Assembly: GCF_000485595.1 (NCBI RefSeq) | Contig: NW_014577326.1 | Coordinates: 310,080-332,460 of the forward strand | DNA: 22,381 bases | From: Priapulus caudatus | Lineage: Eukaryota > Priapulida > Priapulimorpha > Priapulimorphida > Priapulidae | Reading direction: 5' to 3' | Shown: positions 8,505 to 17,934 of the stretch, piece by piece | Position numbering within the stretch: position 1 is the stretch's first letter | Layout of the letters: each line of letters opens with the position of its first letter | Notes under the pieces: generated by a model | The model's database searches: none | What the model was told of the DNA's origin: nothing | The model's input: only the letters and a program-made list of their open reading frames with translations | Program-made: the position numbers and the translations under genes

Positions 8505-11440
8505 GCGGTTTCGGAGAACTATACAGAGCACAGAACAAAATGTAGAATCATCTACAGATTCAGCTACGATCTTTAGGGCGTATCGTCGTTCACGCTGTAC
8601 GGTGCCTATGCTAGTCTTCTTAGGCGGTCTTAGTTGTCTGCCCAACCATGGCGTTTGCATCTACCTGTTGTACTGCACACCTGCTGCGGTATATCAGTAA
8701 TGTGCATAAGCCGGCGATCGCGCGCTACTTTCTAGCACAGATACCCTGCGGCCGACCAGCCATGCACACGTCACGTAGTCCCTGGGGTCACAAGTCGCCT
8801 CTCGTTGCACGAAAGCTTTGCCATTTTCGCACTAAGTGTTGCGAAGCTACCTTAGCGAGAGTAGGCCGCACTCTGAAGGTCACGTGGTACGTGGGCTTCT
8901 AGCAGCGGGACGTATTCGTACAGACAGCTGCGCCGAAGCGCTAATCAGCTAGAGCTGATTGACTGACCCACCATAGCCTGCTGAGTCCTAGCGCGTTGCC
9001 GATAACTACTTCAAATTAGGCCCAGGAACGGCGCGCATATTCCGGCGCCCTGCCTCGGCTCACTTCGGGCCCTCGCTCCTAGGCCGCACGTCGCCAGCGA
9101 GAGCTGCTTGTTTAAATGCTCGTGACCAGAGCTTGCCCTTAATGCAGCGCAGCGCCTCACGCACGTTGTGAAACTCGTGCAGATACTGACGACCTCCATA
9201 TACGTCACCTCGTGATCTTTGCTGACTTAGGGCGAGCGTCGGTCGAATGTTCCGAGACTCAGCGGCCTCCACTGGAGGGTCGTAGACCGCGGCATAAATA
9301 TTCCGTTTGCCCCCTCTCTGATGGCCTGATCGACTTGTCGGGTGTCGACGGGCGCTTTCGACCGTTGCTTCTCGTCATACTGGCTACTCGCCCGGCCCCG
9401 GTACCGGATACTGCTTACTGGCTATGCCTACGCGCACGGCTGACTGCTACTGCTACCGGCTACGGCCGCTCTATACGGTCGGCTCTATGTTTAAGCGGAA
9501 ACGGATGTACACTCTTTGTTGAACTTCACAGAACCGTTGTCACAGGGTTTTAAAGTATCCTTACGGCAGTCTTGTAATAGTCGCTTTTCTTGAATGCGGC
9601 TTGTAGGCTCAAGCCGCAATGGGCTCACTTCTGCTATGATGAGCATATGTCGCGCGCGTGTCCAAGTACGCTCGGCGGCCACCTACTAAGAATGCCGATT
9701 TACAGTATCTGGACTCAATTAGCGGAGCTGAACACGGACCACCTAGAGCGTCTCTTGCTGTATTGCTCTCTGCAGAGCATGCAGCGATGTGGGCTTTTCT
9801 GCCGGGCGCTGAAGAGAATTTTCGTACCACGAGTGACCGGGGGTAGACCAGACCCGTGCGTATCGGGCCGAACCGCCCTCTTTACGTCTGGGCACGAGTG
9901 CGCTATGTGTGCGCTGTGTGGCGAGAGCACTCGCATGGAGAGTCTGCTCGGGCCGAGGGCCCAGGCCTAATGCACCTGAGGCGTCTCACTGCTCGCGGCG
10001 TGCGTGTTGAGAGCGTGTGGTGCTGTCTGTGCGATGCGCGTCGCCGTCGCTGACCTGAGCCATACTGTTTGCTGCAACGTGCCTTGCTGGGCACGTCTCG
10101 CTAGGCTATCTTGCACGCTAGAGCCACGCTACGTGAGCTGATCATCGTATCGGCACCGCAGCATTGCAGAATGCGCTTCAGTAGCTAGCGATCGCGTGTT
10201 ACTATCGCTCCCGTAAGGAGGTCGCAAGATAAAGTCAGATAGGTAGATGTCTGATGCGGCTATAGGAGAAAACTGAGCCTTCACAGTTAGGATAACCTAC
10301 CATGATACGCTTGTTCTCGAGATCATCATGCGCTCAGTAGACGCGAGTCGAAATTCTATCATCGTACCCGTCGGATGTAATCAGCTCAGCAATCGGCCTT
10401 TGCGAGAGCATGAGCGTATAGAGGGCTATCGATACGCCTGGAGGAGTTTACGTTGTAGACCTTTTATAGCGCTATAGCTGGTCATGCGCTCTCAGCTCTA
10501 TACTGAGCGCGACTGTTCTAGCTAGCCTCTGCTCAGAGCGCAGGCGCGAGTCTATACGAGAGCATTCTACATTTACGGCAAGTCCACAATCTCCGCTTGG
10601 CAGCACCTTACCAGTAGAGCAGCTTGAGAATAGTTGCACGCGCTTCTGACGTGGCAGAGAATGACCGTGTGATTTGCCGTTCGTCGGCGTGCGTACTATA
10701 TTAAAACGCTGGGACCCGGTTGTCACTAGTATCGGAGAAAGGCCCAGCGATTTTTTCTAGTGCTTGCATGTATCCACGTGTGTGTAGTCACGCATCATCG
10801 ACGCAGGTGTAACTCTCTGTAACTACTGCAATAGTGTTTTAGCGTCAGCAGCTCTGTGAGCAGAATCAGTTATTTATATTAAATATTGGCATTATATATA
10901 TCCTATTCCGTGTTCGTTGATGTACAGACAAGTTTTAGATTTTGCAGTGATGATATTGAAGGCTCTTGTTAGCGGAAAATGATGTGTGTGAAACTTGATG
11001 GTATATACATAAATGTACTTGAATGAAGGCACAATAAGTTTTGTCTGTTATGTTTGCCAGTTAACATCCCCCCCCACCCACTCAGGCAACTTATCACTGG
11101 AACACTCCCTGCTCTTTCTTGCTATTCGCATGTCCAATATCGGCGGCGAAACTCCCACCAGCACATTCATTACCAAGTGCGCAGCTTAAAAGCATTCAAA
11201 TGATAAATTTTTAAATCTGGTTCTCACATTGCTCGGTACATCGCATCTTGCGTGGCTTATCACTCGACTGCTTCTCGATTGTTCAATCTCGAGATAGTAA
11301 CGCACAGGTCCACTTTATAGCCTCATTAAGTCAATTCCGGCATTTCATCTGTTTAAGTGGAGTATTAGTACGCGTTGAGGGCAGGAACGGCTAATGTTTC
11401 TAATCAGAAAGGAGCAAGTTTCTGCTATGGCGTTGGGCTG

Positions 11441-12003
11441 ACATTCAAGCAAGCCGGGATATCCGCGCGAAGCGCGCCAACGCCGCTAGCGCGCTCTAAC
11501 ACGTCTTGCTGCCGCTCGCTTCACCTTACACGTTTACATATATACACGCAAGCACCTAACTTTCGCTGAATTTTGACAGTTCCTGGCCATTCGACGATCG
11601 GTTTAGACTAACCAGGGCAGCTCGACCATTTCTTAGAAAATGCATTCCAATTCGAAAGTATTCGTTATTCGGCGCGCTAATTCTTTGCACGTAATAAACG
11701 AATTTTCCTAGTATTCTTCTTTGCTTTGTTTTTCGTTGATGAGGGGTAATACAGTATGTTTTGCGACAGACGCGCAACGAAACGCCGTCATCTAGAGGCA
11801 TATTAGACTGGTACCGACGTTTTGCCCACCTTTACCTCGCGGCCTATCGCTACGACCACGTAAGTGTAGCGCTCTCGAACGCTGTCGAACTGTCGACTCT
11901 ATTACACCAGTCTATAATGCTGGTAATTCTCTTATTCCATGTTGTTTGTGCGCACGCAGCACAGCTATGTTGTCAGACAGTATAGATTTCGTGTTCTTAA
12001 GCA
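11441..12003. other. Orphan segment between the duplicate and the gap
   Basis: After gcgttgggctg the similarity to the clean copy stops at once. These 563 bases match nothing else I can see in the window, while the clean copy continues after 15721 with different sequence. The segment is moderately CpG-rich (for example ccgcgcgaagcgcgcc near 11465). It could be the true continuation in another haplotype, with an insertion in the clean copy, or a misjoined read. No gene is recognised. Confidence 0.6.
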
Positions 12004-12028
12004 NNNNNNNNNNNNNNNNNNNNNNNNN
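12004..12028. other. Assembly gap, 25 N
   Basis: This is a run of exactly 25 unknown bases. A fixed small size suggests a placeholder rather than a measured distance. It separates the scrambled extension from the clean contig that begins with the same words as position 5238. Confidence 0.97.
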
Positions 12029-12063
12029 GCGTGTGTGATTTGCATCTGTCGTTGCTAGTCCTC

Positions 12064-12091
12064 CCTGCAGCAGCAGCAGCAGAACAACAGT

Positions 12092-12126
<35 letters not shown>

Positions 12127-12160
12127 GAGCAGCAGCGGCAGCAGCAGCAGTAGCCGCGGA
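12064..12160. repeat. CAG microsatellite in the intron
   Basis: CAG repeats are interrupted by aacaacagtaac near the start and by cgagag and cgg near the end. This matches the borders of the much longer tract at 5273-6592. The translation on either strand is homopolymeric and I call no protein. Confidence 0.93.
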
Positions 12161-12291
12161 GAAGTGAGGATTGCGTGAGGCTTCTCATTAAAGCCGTAGT
12201 AATGAACATTATCGTACGTCATCGTTTGCCCTTGCATCGCCTGCAACACGATTCATGAGAGGTCCCGCTCATTCATGCTAGAAATAGAGAG

Positions 12292-12315
12292 AGAGGGGGG
12301 AGCGAGAGATAGAGG

Positions 12316-12370
<55 letters not shown>

Positions 12371-12430
12371 GGGGAGAGAGAGAGAGAGAGAGAGAAGGGG
12401 AAGGTGAGAGATAGAGATAGGGAGAGAGAA
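12292..12430. repeat. GA microsatellite close to the splice acceptor
   Basis: GA dinucleotide repeats with gggg interruptions end about 165 bases before the acceptor at 12595. A noisier, shorter counterpart lies near 6775-6860. The frame through it reads as Arg/Glu runs and is not a gene. Confidence 0.95.
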
Positions 12431-12595
12431 AGCTGGTCTCGGCGACCAAGAAATCAATCTATATCCATGAGGAGGCTCACGAACAAGGCGGCTACGCGGC
12501 CAAGCGACCAGCTACGTAGCAATCAATCTCACCCGGCTTCGCTGTCGTAAACCTCTCCCACACTTAACATTCCCCGCGCTTTGCTGCTCCCACAG

Positions 12596-13159
12596 GAAAC
12601 CAAAGACAGCGTGGCACTCGATGACGTCGAGGTGACGCTGCCTCCGTCGCCGCGCGGACGCACGCTCGGCTCGCCGAAGCCCTCTCCGAAGATGCACATG
12701 AAGCAGGAGCGCGCGCAGCGCTCGCCGAAGCCCGGCGAGCGGCCGAGCGTGGCGAACGACACTAGCGGTGACAACAGCTCGCCGATGGAGCGGCTCGAGC
12801 GTGCGATCCGACCGCCCGGTGGCGCCCCGGACGCAGCGTGGCAGGGCGAGCGGGATGAGCACGGCGGCTCGACAGGATCTATCCCGGGCACGCTGTCCGA
12901 CCTGAAGCACAAGCGGCGCTCGTCGAGCGACAACAAGCTGCAGCAGGAGGTGGTGGTGGCGCCCCCTGCCGGGAAGGCGAACGCGAAAAACGGTCGCACG
13001 TCACACAACGGCAAGCTGGACGAAAGCGGTAGTGGCGGCGGCGGGGGCGGGACGAGGATCCAGTTCGTGGAGACTAAGTACAAGTTCAGCAGCCTGCCGG
13101 GGGAGGTGGTCGGACCACGGCAGCGGAAGAAGGGCTGCCTGCAGTGTGTCGTGCTGTGA
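12596..13159 (+). CDS. Terminal exon, PPP1R16-like protein with C-terminal CaaX box
   Basis: The acceptor gctgctcccacag precedes GAA ACC AAA, and the frame is open for 187 residues to TGA at 13157. The first half is rich in Ser/Pro and basic residues (SPKPSP, residues 26-31), as in disordered regulatory tails. Residues 100-108, LSDLKHKRR, resemble the LADLKRQR element of vertebrate PPP1R16A as I recall it. A glycine run sits at 147-152. The end, RQRKKGCLQCVVL, gives a basic patch, a possible palmitoylated Cys181 and a CaaX box CVVL. Leu in the last position favours geranylgeranylation, while the vertebrate members recalled (ending in Met or Ser) favour farnesyl. PPP1R16 proteins target protein phosphatase 1 to membranes. 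The two exons give 217 residues after the ankyrin region, close to family length. High third-position GC distinguishes it from the flanking DNA. Confidence 0.82.
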   Translation, partial: ETKDSVALDDVEVTLPPSPRGRTLGSPKPSPKMHMKQERAQRSPKPGERPSVANDTSGDNSSPMERLERAIRPPGGAPDAAWQGERDEHGGSTGSIPGTLSDLKHKRRSSSDNKLQQEVVVAPPAGKANAKNGRTSHNGKLDESGSGGGGGGTRIQFVETKYKFSSLPGEVVGPRQRKKGCLQCVVL

Positions 13160-13324
13160 TGCGTGCGTGCTGCCCCGGCAGTGCTAGTGTTACCTTGCCG
13201 CTGCTACTGCCGCGTCGGTCCTCACCCCGCAGTATGTGCGCACCCTGGATCTGTGACGCGACGGATCACCTGAAATCGGTCGCCGATCGTGGAAAATTAT
13301 GCACATAATTGGGCATGCATGGGC

Positions 13325-13490
13325 AATATATGTATATTTATATGTATATGTATGTCTACGTATACTAATTTGTATATGTATATCATTTATATGTTTATGT
13401 ATACGTATGTGTATATATATGTATATGTATATGTATATGTATATATATACATATAATATGTATATGTATGTGTATATGGATATCTATATG
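13325..13490. repeat. TATATG/TATG repeat in the 3' UTR
   Basis: Repeats of tatgta and tatata run through most of the 3' UTR. A shorter, scrambled counterpart is at about 8345-8450. The open frame through it (13299-13499) reads as Tyr/Met/Ile/Val runs and is not a gene. Confidence 0.92.
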
Positions 13491-13532
13491 AATGACTGAT
13501 ACCTCATGTAGATTTCTTCAGCCGTAGTTGAC

Positions 13533-13538
13533 AATAAA
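13533..13538 (+). terminator. Polyadenylation signal AATAAA
   Basis: A canonical AATAAA in gttgacaataaagcg lies 374 bases after the stop codon. A second signal follows at 13562-13567 (gaataaatg). The distance is ordinary for a 3' UTR. Confidence 0.55.
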
Positions 13539-13585
13539 GCGTTTCGATATACAGTGCACAGAATAAATGTGAATAATCACGATTC

Positions 13586-13673
13586 AGCTACGTCTTAGCT
13601 ACGTCTTAACTACGTCTTAGCTACGTCTTAGCTACGTCTTAGCTACGTCTTAACTACATCTTAGCTATGTCTT
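13586..13673. repeat. 11-bp minisatellite, eight copies
   Basis: The unit agctacgtctt repeats exactly eight times, with a few single-base variants (aactacatctt, agctatgtctt). The scrambled copy near 8560 shows a single agctacg...ctt before diverging, so the array differs between copies. Confidence 0.95.
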
Positions 13674-15721
13674 AGCGCTAGTGGCAACAGGTTTTATCTA
13701 TTTTTTACCGTTTAGAATGTAGCCGTGTGCGTTTTGCACAATACACCTGCGGCAGCCATGCACACGTCACGTAGTTCTGTGTCAAGTCGTGTTGCACAAG
13801 TTTGCATTTTCGCACTAAGTGTTCAATAGCAGAAGTGGCCGACTCTAATCGTGTAGTTTTAGCATGACGTAATTAAACAGTGCTAACTAAAGCTAAGTGA
13901 TTGATGAAACCAAAAGCATGCTATCGGCGGTTGCCGCATTAATACTTAATTAAGAGAAGCCCACAGCGATCGCGAATGTGATCGTGACAGCTTGCCTAAT
14001 GCAGCGCCTCGAGGGAGTTGTGAGCGTCTGATACGGACACTGAATTACGTCATCGTGATCTTTGCTGGTTAGGCGGCGCGGTGAATGTCCGAGAAGGCCA
14101 TATTGAGACCGCAAAATTACCGTTGCCTCTCTGATGCTGATGACTGTGGGTGGGACGGCTCGCTTTTTATCCCGTCTACGGGTCGGCTCTTTTTAAGAAA
14201 GGATGTACATTTTTAATCACGACGTTTCACAGTTTTAAATATTTACGGCGTTTTAAAGTCGCTTTTAATGCGCTGAGCAACGGCAGCTCACTTCGCTTGT
14301 GAAATTGTCGTGTCCAGATACGTCGGCGCCTACATAGAATCGATTTATTTTTATCAATAGCACGTGAACATCGCCACATGGACTCTTGTTACTTTGCTCT
14401 GAAGAGCGATGGCTTTTCTCCGGGCGCTGAAAGAATTTTCGTCGATGTATGGGGGTAAACCAACCAGTGTAGCGAACCTCTTTATCTGTAGAGTGGTGTG
14501 TGCCTTGTGCAGAGACAGGCCAGCTAAGCAGCTTTGAGGCTGACTGACTGTCGTGTGTGAGTGTGTGTGTTTGTGCGTGCGTGCGTGCACGCGTTCTCGC
14601 TTGCGTGCGTGCGTGCGTATTCGTGCATGCGCGCTTGAATGCGTGCGTGCGTGCGTGTTCGTGCGTGCGCGCGTGTGTGTATGCGGCAGGAGAAACGGCT
14701 TCGTTAGATCCAGATAGCATTCTCGTCCCATCATGGCTCGTAGAGATCGATTTATTCTTCGTCGTCGATGTAATCACTAGCAATGGCCTTTCAATTAGTA
14801 TAATTATCGAACTAGAGTTTACGTTGTAGAACTTTATACTTATAGTCATCGCTCTCTCTATATATGTATACATACAGGCGCGTTATAGAAGTATTATTTA
14901 CCAAGTCCCACAATCTAGCTTGCAGCTACCTTCCAGTAGGCAGCTTGAGAATAGTTGCACACGCGTTTTAAGCTTCTGACGTGGCAAGAGAATGCGTGTG
15001 TTTGAGCGCGTTCTTGCGTGCATGCGCCTGCGTGCGTACTATTTAAAACGCTGGACGGTTGTCACTGTATCGGAGGAAAGCAGTTTTTTATCTGCATGTA
15101 TTCACGTGTGTGTAGTCAGATCATACCAGGTGTAATCTTCTGTAAATAATGCAATATTTTTACCACTCTGTGAGCATAATCATGTTATATTATTATTAAA
15201 ATTGGCATTATATATATACTATTCCGTGTTGTTGATGTACAGACAATTTTAGATTTTGCAGTGATGATATTGAAGGGCTCTGTGTTACGAAATGATGTTG
15301 TGAAATTGATGGTAATTACATAAATGTACTTGAATGAAGCACAATAAGTTTTGTCTGTTATGTTTGCCAGTTAACACCCCCCCCCCCCCCCCACCCGGCA
15401 ACTTATCACTGGACACGTCCCTGGCTCTCTTCTTGCTATCGCATCAATATCCGGCGAAACTCCGACAGCACATTCATTACAAGTGCAGCTTAAAACATTC
15501 AATGTAAATTTTTAAATCTGGTCTCACATTGCTGTAATCCATCTTGGTGCTATCACTCGACTGCTTCTGATTGTTCAATCTCGAGAATGTACGCACGGTG
15601 CCTACTTATAGCTATTAAGTCAATCCGGATTTCATCTGTTTAAGTGGAGTATTAGCACGTTGAGCAGGAACTGCTAATGTTTCTAATCAGAAATGAGCAG
15701 GTTTCTGCTATGCGTTGGCTG
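13674..15721. other. 3' flank of the gene, no further gene recognised
   Basis: This is noncoding DNA downstream of the polyadenylation signals. Open frames at 14265-14873 (-), 14354-14734 (-) and 14557-14829 (+) run through the GTGC repeat and give His/Thr/Arg or Cys/Val/Arg runs. A C homopolymer at about 15376-15391 precedes well-matched duplicated sequence. Confidence 0.6.
14552..14684. repeat. GTGC/GTGT microsatellite
   Basis: This is about 130 bases of gtgc and gtgt words with short interruptions. The scrambled copy near 9890-10030 has only scattered gtgcg words, so the array is not preserved there. Confidence 0.92.
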
Positions 15722-16694
15722 GTTTATCTCGACTGCCTTACTTTAGAATACTGGAATTTACATAATTCACATGTATATTCGCGCATCAGCAATTACTCGT
15801 CATGTCTATTTCTCACGCCTTTTATTACCTCTGCTTCTTAAGGATACTCCCCACCTTTTGCACGGGTATTACTTTAGTGAAGATTAAACGTTTATTGGCG
15901 AATGAATCAAATCAATCACTTGTTTTATTTATAGAGGAGATATATCTATGCTCAAGCCAAAAAATTTCATCAAATTTCCAGCACCTAATTATGTTACCAC
16001 ACAAATTTTGTATTTTTATGTAAAAATGGTATTTGGGATATTTCTCAACTACCAGAAAGAGTGAGGATACAAAAATTTTCCCACATTTTAAGCACAATAT
16101 GGACCAAAATAGTGCGTCAGGATTTTTCTTTAATTTTCATATTTACCGAGAAAACTGGAGAAAAAAAACTGCTTAAAAATCAAGTTGTGTGTTAGAATTG
16201 AAAGTTTTAGCGAATAAAGAGGCATAACTAATAAAATACGGCACTTAATAACAATCCCTGACGCACTTCTTTACCACAATATGTTACCATTAAAACGAGT
16301 GTAAAATTAAATTAATCCGAGTTGTAATCACAGAGAAATATCCATTTATACATCGGCTACTATATCAGAAATCGAAACGGAGAAATCAGGGTTTTTCTAT
16401 TTTTCACAATGAGTGACCGCCTGTGTGCAAAATGGGTGAACGTATGTGATATATCTATTGTTAGTACTTACTGCGACATATCCATGACTAACTGACACCA
16501 CTAAATTGGTAAAATGTTCCATGCACCTTGAGAAATTCTAAGAAATTACGAGGTTACCATCGCAGAACGCGCGAACTCCGCTCATCCTGACATCACAAAG
16601 CTAATATGTCAACAAACGAGCGCCGTGTACCGCACTACAGTAAAGTGTGTTGCGAAGTGTTAGAACTATTTTGGGCGTGGGATACTTGTTGGAT
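15722..16694. other. Noncoding stretch after the duplication breakpoint
   Basis: It is AT-rich DNA with no recognisable gene. An imperfect inverted pair, agtgcgtcagg at 16111 and cctgacgcact at 16257, hints at an old terminal-inverted-repeat insertion, but the outer limits are unclear. The open frame at 15802-16023 has no known motif. Confidence 0.5.
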
Positions 16695-16838
16695 CACTAG
16701 CAGATGTACATGAATCAAGAGTACATAATAGGAGAAGAGTATAACACCGTTTTAACAGCGTTTTGCATAGTTTTCAATGCATAGTTCTCCTATTATGTAC
16801 TCTTGATTCATGTACATCTGCTAGTGAAGCAAAACGCT
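16695..16838. repeat. Large palindrome, perfect 42-bp arms
   Basis: The arm 16695-16736 (starting cactagcagatgtacatgaa) is exactly reverse-complemented at 16785-16826, around a 48-base spacer. A second, offset inverted pair is nested: agcgttttgc inside the spacer (16757-16766) and gcaaaacgct just outside the right arm (16829-16838). The spacer also holds two copies of gcatag. No flanking target duplication is visible. It could be a fold-back element, the scar of a template-switch event, or an assembly artefact. Confidence 0.93.
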
Positions 16839-17243
16839 CTGACAGTTCACACAGGTGGCACATAGTGTTAACCATCGAATAACGTTGAAAATGAAAAATC
16901 GGTAAAAATCGGTAAAAACCTTGAGAGTATCCTTAATGATCGTTAGACGTAGTCAAATGAGTTTAAAAATGTCACTTCAGTTTACAACTGCAGTCCATTT
17001 AAATACTTTGGAGATAGTGCAGACTTAATACGACAAGTCAAACTACCACAATGAAACAGAAATTAATTTACTTGAATGCGCAGTTTTACTCCCGAGTGGT
17101 TTTGCTTATGTCATATAAAGTCATATTGCAATAGTGCCTAGGTACACCGTAGTTAATTCCGTGTCATTACTAATGAATCGCTTACTAAACCTTACTCCAT
17201 AATTCCTGATGTCATAGGTACGATAATTACAATTATGCCATTA
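16839..17243. other. Noncoding stretch, no gene recognised
   Basis: It is AT-rich DNA with a short direct doubling (aaaaatcggtaaaaatcggta) near 16890-16915. Nothing else is supported. Confidence 0.6.
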
Positions 17244-17300
17244 TAGATAGATAGATAGATAATAGGTTTATTGCAAAACTAGTGTTAACAACGTTACAAT
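17244..17300 (-). mobile_element. Possible 3' end of a retroelement with a GATA/TATC tail
   Basis: Read on the minus strand, this ends in gcaataaacctattatctatctatcta: an AATAAA followed by a tetranucleotide tail. That arrangement is common at the 3' ends of non-LTR retrotransposons and SINEs. The body would extend rightward into 17300-17520, but I see no reverse-transcriptase frame there. A plain microsatellite beside a chance AATAAA is possible. Confidence 0.35.
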
Positions 17301-17618
17301 TAAAATAAATTTTGCAAACAAGATATCATCAGGCAGTATAAAACTGAAATTTATGATATTTACAATAATATATGTCCCATGGTAAGACATAGATATCACT
17401 TAAAATGTTGGTTCGTAAAATTATATCACTACAACTAAAAACCATCTTTAGAATATATACTAAATTTAAAATAGATATTTAAAGTGAATAAATAATAGCA
17501 CCCTATGTATGATCGATGCTAATGTATGTCGGTTTCAATGGGTCTTGTAACGGAATCCTGACTGTTTATGCAACGATCACGTTTAGGATCATGTGTCCCG
17601 TTCTTTGTACGCGCTGTT
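17301..17618. other. AT-rich noncoding stretch
   Basis: No gene is seen. It may be the untranslated 3' region of the truncated retroelement suggested at 17244-17300. Confidence 0.4.
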
Positions 17619-17934
17619 AGAGAGAGAGAGAGGGGGACAGGGAAGCGAAAGAGAGGGGGAGCGAAGAACGCGAAAGAGAGGGGGAGCGAGGAAAGCGAAA
17701 GAGAGGGGAGCGAGGAAGGCGAGAGAGAGGGAAGCAAAAGAAAGGGGAGAGGAACGCGAGAGAGAGGGGGAGAGACGAACGCGAGAGAGGGGAGAGGAGA
17801 GAGAGAAAGCGCAGACTTCGCGTTCATTCGCCGATAGTATAGAGATGGAGAGAGAAAGTGAGCGAGCGAGAGAGAGATAGACAGACAGACAGACTGACAG
17901 ACAGACAGACAGATATGAGAGAGGGAGAGAGAGA
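17619..17934. repeat. Purine-rich GA tract with GACA repeat
   Basis: About 300 bases are almost entirely A and G on the + strand, built from gaaagagagggggagcga-like words in loose tandem. A gacagaca tetranucleotide run lies at 17880-17914. A non-repeat interruption occurs near 17812-17842. Open frames give Arg/Glu/Gly runs (+) or Ser/Leu/Pro runs (-) and are rejected as genes. Such tracts can form triplex DNA. Confidence 0.93.

Larger units (their letters stand above)
5238..11440 (+). repeat. Scrambled duplicate of 12029-15721, probably assembly artefact
   Basis: Many anchors occur in the same order in both blocks: gcgtgtgtgatttgcatctg at 5238 and 12029; gtgaggattgcgtgaggctt at 6600 and 12164; the acceptor before ggaaacc at 7214 and 12596; gacaataaagcg near 8499 and 13533; acgtca...cgtgatctttgctg near 9201 and 14045; tttgtctgttatgtttgcca near 11042 and 15352. 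This copy is longer nearly everywhere, because of extra single bases, often G or C. The noncoding end (10688-11440) differs by only about 9 percent in length, while the coding exon is inflated by more than a third. That pattern fits uncorrected long-read sequence better than an old paralogue. An alternative haplotype or a real decayed tandem copy is less likely. Confidence 0.85.
13160..13560 (+). other. 3' UTR of the PPP1R16-like gene
   Basis: It runs from the stop to just beyond the first AATAAA. It holds an AT-rich TATG repeat, a possible source of post-transcriptional control. The cleavage site is inferred; a second AATAAA at 13562-13567 could be used instead. Confidence 0.55.
12029..15721 (+). 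repeat. Clean copy of the duplicated block
   Basis: It is collinear with 5238-11440 and contains the intact end of the intron, terminal exon, 3' UTR and 3' flank. The intact reading frame and splice site show that this is the reliable version. Similarity ends at gcgttggctg (15721). Confidence 0.85.

Noticed and set aside
12275-12550. Arg/Glu-rich open frame across the GA repeat
   Set aside because: It is a low-complexity translation of a microsatellite within the intron.
12512-13083. Minus-strand open frames of 132 and 184 residues
   Set aside because: They are antisense shadows of the real terminal exon. The + frame has a splice acceptor, a family resemblance and a CaaX end.
13299-13499. 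Tyr/Met/Ile/Val-rich open frame
   Set aside because: It is a translation of the TATG repeat in the 3' UTR.
14265-14873. Minus-strand frame of 202 residues with His/Thr/Arg runs
   Set aside because: Its core is the GTGC microsatellite. The remainder has no motif and the frame is not kept in the duplicate.
17519-17880. Charged and Ser/Leu/Pro frames
   Set aside because: They derive from the purine-rich tract and are open in several frames at once.
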